A stretch of DNA of 64,000 nucleotides from assembly GCF_000316605.1 (NCBI RefSeq), contig NC_019683.1, positions 542,036 to 606,035 of the forward strand, read 5' to 3'. Below are positions 8,382 to 18,081 of the stretch, one piece after another. The notes below the pieces were generated by a model. The model was not told the DNA's origin. It worked only from the letters and a program-made list of their open reading frames with translations, and did no database searches. Made by a program: the position numbers and the translations under genes. The stretch comes from [Leptolyngbya] sp. PCC 7376 (lineage in GTDB: Bacteria > Cyanobacteriota > Cyanobacteriia > Cyanobacteriales > MRBY01). Position 1 is the first letter of the stretch; every line of letters begins with the position of its first letter.

Positions 8382-9047
8382 ATGAATATGTTTCAACATA
8401 AGCTTAGTTTAGGGGTCGCAGCAGCTACGGTTATGGGAGTATCCATGGTCTCTGTAACGCCCGCTCAGGCTCTCACCCTTGAAGGTGACGACAAAATCGA
8501 CATCCTTGGTACTCTCGAAGTCACAAATGGTGGTGGCGGAAATTATGATTTTGACTTTTGGGAATTTGGCACATCTGGACAAGAGGGCCTTAGTGCCACT
8601 GGTACTGCAGGTAAGTTTCAGCTAGGTGACTTTGTTGGTATCAGCGATATTTCTTTGCCCGATGCAGATGCTTTCGGCACTGCACCTTTAGATGATTTCA
8701 TCACCGATATTCTTTTGGCTGATGGTTCTATTGCAGACTTTGATGTAAGTTCTGTCGCTTTTTCTGCCCGTGAAGTGGGTGCTGATACAATTTTTGATCT
8801 CGTGTTCGATGGCTTCATCGAAACAAGCACTGGTCAAACTGCGGCTGCGCTTGGCTCCTTCAGTAGCCAAATCGGTACTAGTTTTATCGTTGAGGATGGT
8901 TCAAACAATACTGCAACCTTCTCCGGCACACTTCGTGTGAAGCGTGAAGATGAAATCACTGAGGTTCCTACACCAGCAGCAATCTTACCGACACTGTTCG
9001 GTCTCGGTGGTTTGGCTGCTAAGCGTAAGAAGCGCGATGATGCTTAA
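8382..9047 (+). CDS. Secreted protein with C-terminal PTPA/PEP-CTERM-type sorting signal
   Basis: The start at 8382 is chosen because AGGAG (8373-8377) precedes it. The protein (about 221 residues) opens with a signal peptide (hydrophobic LSLGVAAATVMGVSMVSV, cut near TPAQA-L). The middle is acidic, Gly/Asp-rich and lacks Cys, as in secreted beta-rich proteins. The C-terminus is PTPAAILPTLFGLGGLAAKR followed by a basic end: a Pro-containing motif, a short membrane segment and an Arg/Lys cluster, the layout of PEP-CTERM signals and their cyanobacterial PTPA variant. Such proteins are thought to be processed by an exosortase and placed on the cell surface or in the sheath; none is seen here. A strong terminator follows at 9095. 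The specific role is unknown. Confidence 0.75.
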   Translation: MNMFQHKLSLGVAAATVMGVSMVSVTPAQALTLEGDDKIDILGTLEVTNGGGGNYDFDFWEFGTSGQEGLSATGTAGKFQLGDFVGISDISLPDADAFGTAPLDDFITDILLADGSIADFDVSSVAFSAREVGADTIFDLVFDGFIETSTGQTAAALGSFSSQIGTSFIVEDGSNNTATFSGTLRVKREDEITEVPTPAAILPTLFGLGGLAAKRKKRDDA

Positions 9048-9094
9048 TTCGGCGACTCAGTAACTATAAAAAATCAATCTTTTCTCCATGTATG

Positions 9095-9130
9095 GCGTTT
9101 CTAACCTCCGGGTTCTAGAGACGCTTTTTT
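9095..9130 (+). terminator. Intrinsic terminator after the PTPA-CTERM gene
   Basis: GCGTTTCT (9095-9102) pairs with AGAGACGC (9117-9124), with an inner AACC/GGTT pair around TCCG, followed by six T. It lies 48 bases after the stop codon. Confidence 0.82.
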
Positions 9131-9178
9131 GTTGAATGAATTTTTGATTGGTATGGCCGATGAAGGCTCTCACCTTTT

Positions 9179-10609
9179 TTATGGCCGAATTGCAGGCGAT
9201 CGCCGACGCATTAAGACCCAACCAATCGCAAGCCAAAAGATGAGTAGACCACTGGTAATCAGTAAAGTTGTCGTTAAACCGAGACGGGCAATCAATGCAG
9301 GAGCTGCTGCGGTAAAGAGACCACCACCCACAATTGGCTCGAAAAAGAGTTGTTTATACGCAAAACTTTCAAAGGCACCAGAACGATTATCTGGGTCAAC
9401 CATGCGGAGTAATAAGATGCCTGTTGCTGTGACACCCATCGATTGACCGAGGTCGCCAATACCCTTTTCAAACCAATGGTCGGGAAAAATTTTAGGCGCA
9501 TAAAATAAAAAGAACGTCACATTCCACAGGATCCCTACGACGCTCAGAGTCAAGAAGATCCCTAAATTTCCACCAATGACTTTTAGGGAAATTGAGGCAA
9601 GGGCTGTCACGACAACGACGTCTAGAGCCATTCCCGCAATATTTTTGGTGAGTTCAGGGATGATTAAAGCATCTAAATCTAAGCGCACCATAATCATCTG
9701 CACAATAATGCCACCAACCAAGGCCATTGGAAATAGCGGTACATAGCTCATCATCGTGAAACCACTCAATCCCCAAGTGACCGATTCCAATAACACCAGA
9801 CCTTTCAAAATGAGCCAACCGATAATAATGGCAATACCCACAAAACCGAAGTTAAGCGATAGGGGATCAATCAACAATCCTTGGGTGAGTTGACGTCGTT
9901 TTTCCCTCACTGCTGGATTATTGCTATGGGAGAGTTCAGGCAGGTCATCGGGCTGTTCTACATTTTTTTCTGCTGCTGCCACATAACCCTTTTTACGTCC
10001 CCATTCAGCTAACAATGTGCCCGTGATAATCCCTGAAACAATACCCACTGTGGCGAGGCCTAGGGCAAGATCAGCACCTTCTTCAAAGCCCAACTCAATA
10101 AAAGTATCAGCCATCCCTCCGGCCGTACCATGGCCGCCTTCGAAGGCAATTTCGATTAGTGAGCCAGCAATAGGATTTGCGTCAAAGACAGGGATTAAAA
10201 TCAGCAAAGTCGCTAAAATTCCGATCACATATTGACCCCACGCAAGGGTTTGCCCAAAGACCACTTGGGGAGCTGCCCGTCGCCAAATTTGCTTGGGGCT
10301 GGGGATTACTTCGCCCAGGAATAAAGCAGCAAAAACAATATTGATAAATACTCCCGGAGACTGAGACCAGATGGTACGGATAGCTTCTGGGAAAAGACCG
10401 TCACCCAATAATGTTCCTTCTCCAGAAACTGAGGTGGCGATCGCCCCGAGAACTTGAGGGCCAAGCAATAATGCTAATACTCCTGCGACAATCGATTCCG
10501 GTAGATAAAGGCGGCGAATCCAACCAATCTTTTGTTTGATTAGACGCCCCGCTAAAACGAGTAAGGCAATCCAGACAAAAGCAAAGAAAACATCTTTTAA
10601 GGTGAACAT
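9179..10609 (-). CDS. gltS: Sodium/glutamate symporter, GltS family
   Basis: An inner-membrane transporter with about 11-12 hydrophobic segments in 476 residues, longer than the roughly 400 of E. coli GltS. The diagnostic segment is IEIAFEGGHGTAGGMADTF, which aligns with the GltS motif FEGGHGTA in the first re-entrant loop. LPESIVAGVLALLLGPQVLG at about residue 36 is the family's N-terminal region. A hydrophilic insert (about 205-245, RKKGYVAAAEKN...) separates the two halves. The likely substrate is glutamate or a related dicarboxylic amino acid with Na+; substrate identity is inferred from the family. The gene follows ftsW on the same strand with a 44-base gap, so they may share a transcript. 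Confidence 0.85.
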   Translation of the reverse strand: MFTLKDVFFAFVWIALLVLAGRLIKQKIGWIRRLYLPESIVAGVLALLLGPQVLGAIATSVSGEGTLLGDGLFPEAIRTIWSQSPGVFINIVFAALFLGEVIPSPKQIWRRAAPQVVFGQTLAWGQYVIGILATLLILIPVFDANPIAGSLIEIAFEGGHGTAGGMADTFIELGFEEGADLALGLATVGIVSGIITGTLLAEWGRKKGYVAAAEKNVEQPDDLPELSHSNNPAVREKRRQLTQGLLIDPLSLNFGFVGIAIIIGWLILKGLVLLESVTWGLSGFTMMSYVPLFPMALVGGIIVQMIMVRLDLDALIIPELTKNIAGMALDVVVVTALASISLKVIGGNLGIFLTLSVVGILWNVTFFLFYAPKIFPDHWFEKGIGDLGQSMGVTATGILLLRMVDPDNRSGAFESFAYKQLFFEPIVGGGLFTAAAPALIARLGLTTTLLITSGLLIFWLAIGWVLMRRRSPAIRP

Positions 10610-10653
10610 CGCGATAGCTTTTCCTCAGTGGAGCAAGAATTAAGTGATATTTG

Positions 10654-11841
10654 TTATTTCGTTGGTGGGGTCAGAGCGACTAGTTTCTGGCGTTTATTTC
10701 GTAGGGTAATGACCTGAGCTTCCTTGCCTTCCCGAGCCACACGGATCAATAGAGCAGCGGAGATTAAGCTTGAAATTACCGAACTACCGCCATAACTAAA
10801 CATCGGTAAAGGCAATCCGGTCGTCGGCAAAACACCAGTGGTAACGCCAATATTTAAAATCGATTGGCCAACCAACATAAAGGTGACGCCAATGGCAATT
10901 AATCGTCGATCTAAATGCTGGCAACGGAGAGCGACATAGGTGCCGAGACTGGCGTAGGTGAGGAGCAATAGTAAAAAACAAATGCAGCCAATCAACCCAA
11001 ACTCTTCGGCGAAAATCGCAAAGATAAAATCAGTGTCCTGAAAAGGTAGGTAAAAAAGTTTTTGTTGGGATAAACCAAAGCCTTCTCCCCAAACTCCCCC
11101 AGAACTAATAGCTAAGAGACTTTGCACCAGCTGGTAACCATCACCGCGAGCATCCGCAAAGGGATTCAGAAAAAACATCAGGCGTCGGCGCTGGTATTCA
11201 TGGACGCTAATACTGGCGATCGCCGTTGCTAACCCTAACCCTGCTGTACCGCCGAGCTGCAGCCAAGATAAACCCGCTGCCACCGCAATAAACCATAGCG
11301 TTAGGCCACAAAGAGCTGTTGTACTTAAGTTTGGCTGAATCAAAATGCAACCGAGGATTCCGGCAAACACACCGATCCATTTCCAGCGCACATGCCACAT
11401 GAGTTTACGCCATCGCCCAAAAACCTGAGCTGCTTGCAAAATCAAGAATGGCTTTGCTAATTCTGATGGCTGGATTCGAATTGGCCCTACCCCAAGCCAA
11501 CGGGTTGCGCCATTCACCTCAATACCAATGCCGGGGATCAAGGTAAGAATAATCAGACCCCAAAACAGAAAGAGCAACCAGCCTGATAATTTATTGAGCG
11601 ATTTCAGGGGCGATCGCACAATGACATTAAAAAAGAAGAGACCAATAAAAATCCAAATTAGCTGACGTTTGACGAAATAAAAACCATCCCCTTGCCGGAG
11701 ATCTGCCACTGGATATGAGGCAGAAAACATGGCCACAAGACCAATGCAGAGCCAGAGAAATGTTAACCAACGGATTAACCTTGCCTCCAATGCCCAATGT
11801 TTAACTTCAGAATCGAGAAATGGCAGAAAATATCTCAGCAC
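10654..11841 (-). CDS. ftsW: Cell-division peptidoglycan polymerase FtsW (SEDS family)
   Basis: SEDS glycosyltransferase that polymerises lipid II at the division septum. The 395 residues have about ten membrane helices. Family landmarks are GATRWLGVGPIRIQPSELAK, RGDGYQLVQSLLAISSGG, FQDTDFIFAIFAEEFGL and the C-terminal TGLPLPMFSYGGSSVISSLI. A paralog RodA would share most of these. FtsW is favoured by the longer N-terminal cytoplasmic stretch (DSEVKHWALEARLIRWLTF) and by FSASYPVA in the first helix region, but the distinction is not absolute. No other division genes are nearby, which is common in cyanobacteria. Confidence 0.85.
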   Translation of the reverse strand: MLRYFLPFLDSEVKHWALEARLIRWLTFLWLCIGLVAMFSASYPVADLRQGDGFYFVKRQLIWIFIGLFFFNVIVRSPLKSLNKLSGWLLFLFWGLIILTLIPGIGIEVNGATRWLGVGPIRIQPSELAKPFLILQAAQVFGRWRKLMWHVRWKWIGVFAGILGCILIQPNLSTTALCGLTLWFIAVAAGLSWLQLGGTAGLGLATAIASISVHEYQRRRLMFFLNPFADARGDGYQLVQSLLAISSGGVWGEGFGLSQQKLFYLPFQDTDFIFAIFAEEFGLIGCICFLLLLLTYASLGTYVALRCQHLDRRLIAIGVTFMLVGQSILNIGVTTGVLPTTGLPLPMFSYGGSSVISSLISAALLIRVAREGKEAQVITLRNKRQKLVALTPPTK

Positions 11842-12017
11842 AACCGCAGCACTAAATTTAAATGATTAAGAAAAATCCCTCACTATTATGACAAGAAGCG
11901 AGGGGAACACTAAATAATTACAGATTTTCTCTTTCGGAAATGATGTTAAGACCTGTCGTTAAGCTTCCTAGAAACACCTGCGTAAAACAGTACTAAATGA
12001 CAACTTTGTTTCAGCAC

Positions 12018-12335
12018 TTAATCTTCAACATCAAGTCGCGCCACGGTAATCGCACTAAATGCAAAAGCCATTACTAATGGCACTGGACAACGCCAAAAAA
12101 TACTAAGAACAGCACAACCGAAGCTAAACAAAACGGCGGAACCCAGCCATTTTTTCTCATCAGCAGTTAATCCTTTTTCTGCCTTAATAAGCCGCAAAAT
12201 TTCCATTGGAATTGGTTCTGGCATTACTGCATTTGGTGGAAATGCCCAGTAGAAGTTTGGTGAAACAGGAGTCGGTTCTGTCCAACCATTGCCGTCACAC
12301 CATTCTTGTATCCACTCGTCGCAGTAATGCCTCAT
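12018..12335 (-). CDS. Hypothetical small membrane protein
   Basis: 105 residues. The N-terminal half is polar and Pro/Trp-rich (WIQEWCDGNGWTEPTPVSPN, FYWAFPPNAVMPEP). Two hydrophobic helices lie at the C-terminus (about 65-80 and 83-98: WLGSAVLFSFGCAVLSIFW and PLVMAFAFSAITVA), so it is probably a hairpin in the membrane. I recognise no family. The region between it and ftsW (11842-12017) shows only an imperfect hairpin near 11878. Confidence 0.6.
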   Translation of the reverse strand: MRHYCDEWIQEWCDGNGWTEPTPVSPNFYWAFPPNAVMPEPIPMEILRLIKAEKGLTADEKKWLGSAVLFSFGCAVLSIFWRCPVPLVMAFAFSAITVARLDVED

Positions 12336-12468
12336 ATGCTCTATTTCCTAAAATATTTCGACTGTTTAACTAAACTAAATTTGAATCTTCTTTTTGCTGT
12401 TTTAGCCTATGAGCTATGAACATTTTTCTGCTTAGTTAACTGCGATATTTTTCTCACTCTTAAACTAA

Positions 12469-12879
12469 TGGATTTTATCGTATCAACTAAATTTAGTTCC
12501 CTGGCGAAGTATTCAAGAAAGTTCAAACAAACTCCGTGAGCACAAGTACTCATTCTCTACCGTTTCTCCAGATAATTATTTTGTTGTGTTAGAAAAATAT
12601 TTGAGAAATGATCAAAGCAGAAAAAAGGGGATCATTGTTGCCATCTCTAATCCATAGATGATCTACCGAAAATCCCTACCCACTAGAAGCTCTGATTTTG
12701 CCAAATAGATTGATGCAAGAATGTTTGTAACGAAATATTGCAAGATCCCAGAAGATCTGTTACATTTATTTACAGAAAGCTCATCACAAGATTTTTTAAG
12801 AACAGTCTTTTCCAGTAGGCAATATGTTCTGTGCCATCTTGGCATTGAGTTTCTCCTCTCATACAGCAAGCTCAGGTAG
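12469..12879 (+). pseudogene. Probable decayed gene: one frame with two internal TAG stops
   Basis: A single plus frame runs 137 codons from a TAA at 12466 to a TAG at 12877, broken only by TAG at 12655 and 12706. The pieces read protein-like: PWRSIQESSNKLREHKYSF and SPDNYFVVLEKYLRNDQSRK, then MIYRKSLPTRSSDFAK, then KIPEDLLHLFTESSSQDFLR and QYVLCHLGIEFLLSYSKLR. A strong terminator begins at the base after the final stop, where a real gene would have it. I recognise no family. The minus-strand frame covering part of it starts with TTG and looks like a shadow. Confidence 0.4.
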
Positions 12880-12909
12880 ACCAGTCTTTTAAGCTCAGGC
12901 TGGTTTTTT
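12880..12909 (+). terminator. Intrinsic terminator after the decayed gene
   Basis: ACCAGTCT (12880-12887) pairs with AGGCTGGT (12897-12904), with one G-T pair, followed by a run of six T ending at 12909. Confidence 0.75.
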
Positions 12910-13074
12910 ATTGGCTTTATATAAATGTGCTGAGAAAGTTGAGAGGCGATCGCCCACCCATGGTGCGGTTAAGTGGAGCAATATCGGTAGATCAACAAAA
13001 GCGATAGAGATTCGTGATGAAAACCCTGTTAAAAGAGAGCCTAGAAAATAATGCTCTTTTGAAGGGTGAGCCGC

Positions 13075-13080
13075 TATAAT
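13075..13080 (+). promoter_or_regulatory. Likely -10 box of lysS
   Basis: TATAAT 47 bases before the lysS start codon. No good TTGACA-type -35 lies at 17 bases, as is common in cyanobacterial promoters. Confidence 0.45.
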
Positions 13081-13126
13081 AACCGAGTTCTGCGACTTTT
13101 ATCCCTTTTACGCTAAGCCCAAATAC

Positions 13127-14662
13127 ATGTCTGATTCCTCTTCTTCCACCCGTGACGAACTTCGTGCTGCTCGCCTAGAAAAGGTACAACAGCTTCAGGC
13201 GATCGCCATGAATCCCTATGCGTATAAATGGGAAGTCAGTCACCACACTGCAGAACTTCAAGACAAATATAAGGACATTGCAGCGGGCGAAGAAGTCGAA
13301 GATCATGTTTCCATTGCGGGACGGATTTTAGCGCGACGGGTTTTTGGCAAACTCGCATTCTTTAGCCTCCAAGATGAAACTGGCACAATTCAGCTCTATC
13401 TCGACAAAAAACTGATTAATGCAGGAATGCCCGATTTCGAAGGCGCATTTAATCATCTCAAAAAATTAACTGACGTCGGCGACATCATCGGCGTGAAAGG
13501 AATTATTAAGCGCACAGAAAAAGGTGAGCTATCCGTCAAAGTGAGCGAATTTGCCATGCTTACTAAATCCCTCTTGCCCCTTCCTGACAAGTGGCATGGT
13601 TTGACTGACATCGAAAAACGCTACCGTCAACGTTATGTCGATCTCATTATCAATCCCGCTGTTAGAGAGACATTTCGCTGTCGTGCAAAAATTACCGCTG
13701 CAATTCGTCGTTACTTAGAAGACAAAGATTTTCTCGAAATTGAAACCCCTGTACTCCAAGGTGAGGCTGGCGGTGCAGAAGCACGTCCATTTATTACTCA
13801 CCACAACACCCTCGACATGCCGCTGTATCTTCGGATTGCAACGGAACTCCATTTAAAGCGTTTAGTCGTTGGTGGTTTTGAACGGGTATTTGAAATGGGT
13901 CGTATCTTCCGTAATGAAGGCGTTTCTACCAAGCACAATCCCGAATTTACATCGATTGAAGTTTACCAAGCCTATGGTGACTATCACGACATGATGGATT
14001 TAACGGAAGATCTCATTCGTACCCTTGCAAAGGACATTATCGGCACAGTGAAGCTTCCCTATGGTGAGGCAATTGTGGATGTTGGCTCTGCTTGGCGACG
14101 GGAAACGATGCAAAACCTAGTGAAAGATGCGACTGGTGTTGATTTTCTTGCCTTCGATGACTTTGACACTGCGGTTAAAGCTGCGGAAGATGCGGGTGTG
14201 GGCGTACCAGAGAAAGTGAATAGTATTGGTCAACTGCTTAATGAAGCCTTTGAGCAGAAAGTAGAGGAAACCTTAATTCAACCGACTTTTGTCACGGAAT
14301 ATCCCGTAGAAGTATCTCCCCTTGCTAAGCCTCATCGCGATAAGCCTGGTTTGACAGAGCGTTTTGAATTGTTTGTCGTGGGTCGTGAGTTGGCGAATGG
14401 TTTTTCTGAGTTAACAGATCCTATTGATCAGCGAGAAAGATTAGAAGCTCAGGCAGCGAAAAAAGCTGCTGGTGATGTGGAAGCTTGTGACGTGGATGAA
14501 GATTTTGTCACTGCTCTCGAATACGGAATGCCTCCCACAGTTGGTTTAGGTATCGGTATTGATCGCCTTGTGATGCTGCTTACCAATTCCGAAAGTATTC
14601 GTGATGTCATTGCTTTCCCATTATTGAAGACACAAAATAAGTCTCAATCTGAAGATGAGTAG
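13127..14662 (+). CDS. lysS: Lysyl-tRNA synthetase, class II
   Basis: Charges tRNA-Lys with lysine. At 511 residues it has the normal bacterial length. An N-terminal OB-fold anticodon-binding domain (about 55-150, [20 protein letters not shown]) is followed by the class II catalytic core: motif 2 at [20 protein letters not shown] and motif 3 at [20 protein letters not shown]. The lysine-specific [16 protein letters not shown] segment lies between. An intact start with a -10 box upstream and no partner genes indicate a single transcription unit. The ending [11 protein letters not shown] is standard. Confidence 0.96.
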   Translation: MSDSSSSTRDELRAARLEKVQQLQAIAMNPYAYKWEVSHHTAELQDKYKDIAAGEEVEDHVSIAGRILARRVFGKLAFFSLQDETGTIQLYLDKKLINAGMPDFEGAFNHLKKLTDVGDIIGVKGIIKRTEKGELSVKVSEFAMLTKSLLPLPDKWHGLTDIEKRYRQRYVDLIINPAVRETFRCRAKITAAIRRYLEDKDFLEIETPVLQGEAGGAEARPFITHHNTLDMPLYLRIATELHLKRLVVGGFERVFEMGRIFRNEGVSTKHNPEFTSIEVYQAYGDYHDMMDLTEDLIRTLAKDIIGTVKLPYGEAIVDVGSAWRRETMQNLVKDATGVDFLAFDDFDTAVKAAEDAGVGVPEKVNSIGQLLNEAFEQKVEETLIQPTFVTEYPVEVSPLAKPHRDKPGLTERFELFVVGRELANGFSELTDPIDQRERLEAQAAKKAAGDVEACDVDEDFVTALEYGMPPTVGLGIGIDRLVMLLTNSESIRDVIAFPLLKTQNKSQSEDE

Positions 14663-14840
14663 AAGTCTACGGAAGAAGCTTAAGTGCTTATAGTGTGAGT
14701 TCCCTGACCCAATGCTGCATGACAGGAAAATCCTTGATTAAACAATTTCGATGTTGTGGTGATTTAGTTTGAGGAATTGTTGATCTCTGAAATACTGAAG
14801 GTCAATTTAATTTCCCCTCTGTATAAATCTCGCCAACATC

Positions 14841-16241
14841 ATGGAATCCTCGATTCGTCCCAGCAAAGCATCGAAAGAACTATGGATTGTTTTTCTAGTC
14901 TCTAGTTCAATTTTGTTTGGTTTGAGTAGTCTACGGCATTGGCTGTTTCAGTCAGATGCCTATGATTTAGGCATTTTTGATCAAGCTATTTATTTGATTA
15001 GTCAGGGTGAATCTCCTTTCAGCACATTTATGGGTTTCCATATACTGGGGGATCATGCTGCTTGGATGCATTATTTGCTTGCCATTCCGTATATATTATT
15101 TCCTTCGGTTTATTGGCTATTTTTGATTCAAGCTTGTGCTTTGGCGGCGGGGATTTTTCCGACCTATTATTTATCGCTTGATGCTGGTTTAAGTCGATAT
15201 CAGGCTCAGGCGATGATGTTTGTCTATCTGCTGTATCCAGTTATTTTTAATGCCAATCTGTTTGATTTTCATCCTGAGGTAATCGCAGTTCCGTTTTTGT
15301 TCTGGGCAATTTTGGCTGCGCGTCGTCAGCAATTATGGTTATTTCTGGGATGTTTGGTTTTCATTCTGGGCTGTAAGGCTGTTTTGTCGTTAACAGTGCT
15401 GGGATTGGGGATATGGCTTTTATTAGTGGAAAGAAAAAATCTTTATGGGGCGATCGCCATTAGTTTAGGAGTGGCCTGGTTTATTTTCTCGACTCAATGG
15501 ATTATCCCGAATTTTAGTGGTGGTGAAGCTGCTGCGGTTGGGCGTTACAGCTATTTAGGGGATTCTGTTTTTGAGATTTTAAGGAATTTGATTCTGCAAC
15601 CCCAACGGATTTTCTCGATTTTATTTTCTCTAAGTAATCTTGAATACTTGGTTTTATTGTTTGTGCCTGTTGCTTGGGGATGGTCTCGCTTTAGTTTTAG
15701 TGCACTAGTCGGTGCTTTTCCCGCGATGAGTTTAAATTTATTGGCCGACCATCTTGCTCAAAAGGATTTGGTACATCAATATGCGTTGCCTATTTTGCCG
15801 TTCCTGATTATTGGCTTAATCTCAAGTTTGGCAGCAGAGAAAGGTTTTTTTCAGCAGCGGAGGGCCATTATTATTTGGTCATTGATCACTTTTGCCTGTT
15901 TGGCTAAATTTACTTATTTTGGTGGGCACTATCTCTCTGCTACGGATAATCTCTGGCAAACCCACGAGGCGATCGCCCTAGTTGAAGGTAAAGGAGGAGT
16001 GTATACAGCCTCCCAAATTGCTCCCCATCTCAGTCATCGAGAAAATATTCGATTTACTCGTCAAGAGCAACCTGAAGAAACTCTCGAAACATTTGACTAT
16101 ATTTTGTTGAACCGTAGACATCCTGGTTGGCTGAGTGATGCAGCTTTTGTTGACCAATTAATCATGCGTGTTTCAGAAGATCAGAGTTTTGATACGATTT
16201 ACCAGGAGCAAGACGTCTTCTTGTTTTCCCGAAATCGCTAG
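14841..16241 (+). CDS. DUF2079 polytopic membrane protein
   Basis: 466 residues with about ten hydrophobic segments. The N-terminal DAYDLGIFDQAIYLISQG and GFHILGDHAAWMHYLLAIPY are the signature of the DUF2079 family, which resembles GT-C-fold glycosyltransferases: a conserved Asp pair in the first loop between helices 1 and 2. The acceptor and donor are unknown, and a lipid-linked sugar transferase role is inference. The C-terminal soluble part (from about 380, LVEGKGGVYTASQIAPHLSH) resembles the small periplasmic domain at the end of such enzymes. It precedes cysQ by 53 bases on the same strand. Confidence 0.78.
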   Translation: MESSIRPSKASKELWIVFLVSSSILFGLSSLRHWLFQSDAYDLGIFDQAIYLISQGESPFSTFMGFHILGDHAAWMHYLLAIPYILFPSVYWLFLIQACALAAGIFPTYYLSLDAGLSRYQAQAMMFVYLLYPVIFNANLFDFHPEVIAVPFLFWAILAARRQQLWLFLGCLVFILGCKAVLSLTVLGLGIWLLLVERKNLYGAIAISLGVAWFIFSTQWIIPNFSGGEAAAVGRYSYLGDSVFEILRNLILQPQRIFSILFSLSNLEYLVLLFVPVAWGWSRFSFSALVGAFPAMSLNLLADHLAQKDLVHQYALPILPFLIIGLISSLAAEKGFFQQRRAIIIWSLITFACLAKFTYFGGHYLSATDNLWQTHEAIALVEGKGGVYTASQIAPHLSHRENIRFTRQEQPEETLETFDYILLNRRHPGWLSDAAFVDQLIMRVSEDQSFDTIYQEQDVFLFSRNR

Positions 16242-16294
16242 GGTTTAGGTGTAGTTCGGTTTCAAGTTCAGTAGATAACGGATAATTTTTTAGG

Positions 16295-17140
16295 ATGAAT
16301 CAACAACGTTTAGAAGAAGTTTTGGCGATCGCCCGCGAGATTGGTTGGGGGGCAGGAGATGTACTCCGTAGCTATTACAAAGGTGACATCAAAGATATTT
16401 CCGATAAAGCTGATGGCCCAGTGACCAAAGCTGATCTTGCGACCAACGACTATATCATTGAAAATTTCCATGCCAAGCTCGGCACAGAGGATTTCGCATA
16501 TCTAAGTGAAGAGACTTACGATGGCGTAAAAGTTGACCATCCTTGGGTCTGGATTATTGATCCCCTTGATGGCACCCGTGACTTTATTGACCAAACTGGT
16601 GAATACGCAGTGCATATTTGTCTCACAAATGAAGGTCGCCCCGTTATTGGTGTCGTCGTTGTTCCTGAAGCCGAAAAGCTTTATTTTGCTTTGAAAGGTA
16701 ATGGTACTTTCGTGGAAACTCGTGATGGCATCGTAACTCCGATTAGAGTTTCCGAGCGTAACAAGCCTGAAGAGCTATTGCTTGTGGCAAGCCGTACCCA
16801 TCGCGACCAACGGTTCCAAGATTTATTGAATCGTTTGCCCTTCAAAGACCGTAATTATGTGGGTAGTGTTGGTTGTAAGATTTCGACTATTCTCGAACAG
16901 CAATCCGACGTTTACATTTCCGTCTCTGGTAAATCGGCGGCAAAGGATTGGGATTTTGCCGCGCCAGAATTAATTCTCACGGAAGCAGGTGGTAAGTTTA
17001 CCTATTTTGAAGGAGGTGAAGTGCCCTACAACCAAGGCGATGTGAAAAAGTGGGGTGGCATTATGGCGTCGAATGGTCACTGCCATGAAGATCTTTGCCA
17101 GATGTCGATTGAGATTCTTAAAGAAATTGACGAAGCGTAA
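16295..17140 (+). CDS. cysQ: 3'(2'),5'-bisphosphate nucleotidase / inositol monophosphatase family (CysQ-like)
   Basis: Mg-dependent, Li-sensitive phosphatase; the expected substrate is PAP from sulfate assimilation. The 281 residues contain the family's metal sites: YLSEE (about 68-72), WIIDPLDGTRDFI (D-x-L-D-G-T, about 88) and KDWDFAAPELILTEAGGKFT (W-D-x-A-A-P-E, about 213-232). Members of this family also act on inositol phosphates or fructose-1,6-bisphosphate; CysQ is preferred from general resemblance, not from a unique residue. The ATG follows TTAGG. A perfect-stem terminator lies 38 bases downstream. Confidence 0.82.
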   Translation: MNQQRLEEVLAIAREIGWGAGDVLRSYYKGDIKDISDKADGPVTKADLATNDYIIENFHAKLGTEDFAYLSEETYDGVKVDHPWVWIIDPLDGTRDFIDQTGEYAVHICLTNEGRPVIGVVVVPEAEKLYFALKGNGTFVETRDGIVTPIRVSERNKPEELLLVASRTHRDQRFQDLLNRLPFKDRNYVGSVGCKISTILEQQSDVYISVSGKSAAKDWDFAAPELILTEAGGKFTYFEGGEVPYNQGDVKKWGGIMASNGHCHEDLCQMSIEILKEIDEA

Positions 17141-17177
17141 ATCGCGCGATTCATCAAGATAGAGATTATTTCACTAG

Positions 17178-17208
17178 GATTATGGCGTATTAGTCATAAT
17201 CTTTTTTT
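17178..17208 (+). terminator. Intrinsic terminator after cysQ
   Basis: GATTATG (17178-17184) pairs perfectly with CATAATC (17195-17201), followed by seven T. Confidence 0.85.
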
Positions 17209-17309
17209 GACATATAGCAGTGACTGGATAGTTTTATGGCAATGGATACAAAGCTTAAGACGTAGTTATTACTGCACCCTGAGCCCTATTCCTTACTATA
17301 ATTGCGTAC

Positions 17310-17819
17310 CTATCCGACGATCGCCTCTAAGCCGCTATAGGTTTGGAATAACCACATGTCTTCTTTTTGACGGCGGAAACATTCCACTAAATATGTGTCG
17401 GAGTTGATAAGGATGTATTCTTGCAGACTCGGGATACTGCGATAAAACCCAAATTTTGCGCCACGATCAAAGGATGCGGTTGATGGTGATAGGACTTCTA
17501 CAATTACCTTCGGGAAATCTGTATAAGTATTTGTTGGTTGGTCTCGTTCGTCGCAAGTGACTAAAAGATCTGGGTAAAAGAATTTTCGACCCTCATTAAG
17601 TCTGACCTTCATATCTGCAAAATAGGTACGACATCCAGAATTGCCGAGTTTACCGCGCAACAGAATGTAGAGGTTTCCACTGATGATGTTATGAAAGCCT
17701 CCAGTGCCAGCCATCGAATAAATTTCACCATCGATATATTCATGTTTAATATCGCTGGTCTTTTCAAACTCTAGATATTCCTCAGGGGTCATTTGAGGGT
17801 GTTCGGTTAGGGCAATCAT
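17310..17819 (-). CDS. Uma2 (DUF820) family putative endonuclease
   Basis: About 169 residues from the ATG at 17819. The family core is visible: [20 protein letters not shown] with [25 protein letters not shown], then [11 protein letters not shown] and [20 protein letters not shown]. The last two carry the P-D...E-V-L-S residues of the PD-(D/E)xK-like nuclease fold. The biological role of Uma2 proteins is not established. The C-terminus ends at LEAIVG, whereas the disrupted copy at 4650-4814 continues with about 40 more residues (AELPALDIDAPLTEIYESIT), so this copy seems slightly shortened by a TAG. It faces cysQ across the terminator. Confidence 0.8.
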   Translation of the reverse strand: MIALTEHPQMTPEEYLEFEKTSDIKHEYIDGEIYSMAGTGGFHNIISGNLYILLRGKLGNSGCRTYFADMKVRLNEGRKFFYPDLLVTCDERDQPTNTYTDFPKVIVEVLSPSTASFDRGAKFGFYRSIPSLQEYILINSDTYLVECFRRQKEDMWLFQTYSGLEAIVG

Positions 17820-17856
17820 GGTTTTCTCGCACAACACATACCGCTTTTATATTTTA

Positions 17857-18029
17857 CGTAGGATGCGTGGAGACGGTGGTAAAACCATGCATTTAACCAA
17901 TCATTTCTCATCCGTCGTAACGCATCTTTTTGGGATCATTTTTATGGGGCTTGTTTATTGATGGGTTTTGCTCGATGTGAAATTATTGGTTTGTGTCATG
18001 TTGTTATTGCTCGCGCCACCCATCCTACG
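17857..18029. repeat. REP-like palindromic elements upstream of the RAYT gene
   Basis: CGTAGGATGCGTGGAGACGG at 17857 and CCGTCGTAACGCATC at 17912 form a hairpin through GATGCGT/ACGCATC and ACGG/CCGT. A second unit in reverse orientation, CGCGCCACCCATCCTACGG, ends near 18030. The same motifs recur downstream of the transposase gene. Confidence 0.7.
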
Positions 18030-18081
18030 GCAAATTTTTTGTTGTTCGTGCCACCCGTTCCATGAAATGTAATGTGAAAAG

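Noticed and set aside
12663-12869. Minus-strand frame of 68 codons
   Set aside because: TTG start, no ribosome site, and opposite a better plus-strand relic with a terminator.
12336-13126. Housekeeping RNA (6S, tmRNA) in the gap before lysS
   Set aside because: No recognisable 6S bulge or tmRNA ends; a decayed protein frame explains the terminator better.
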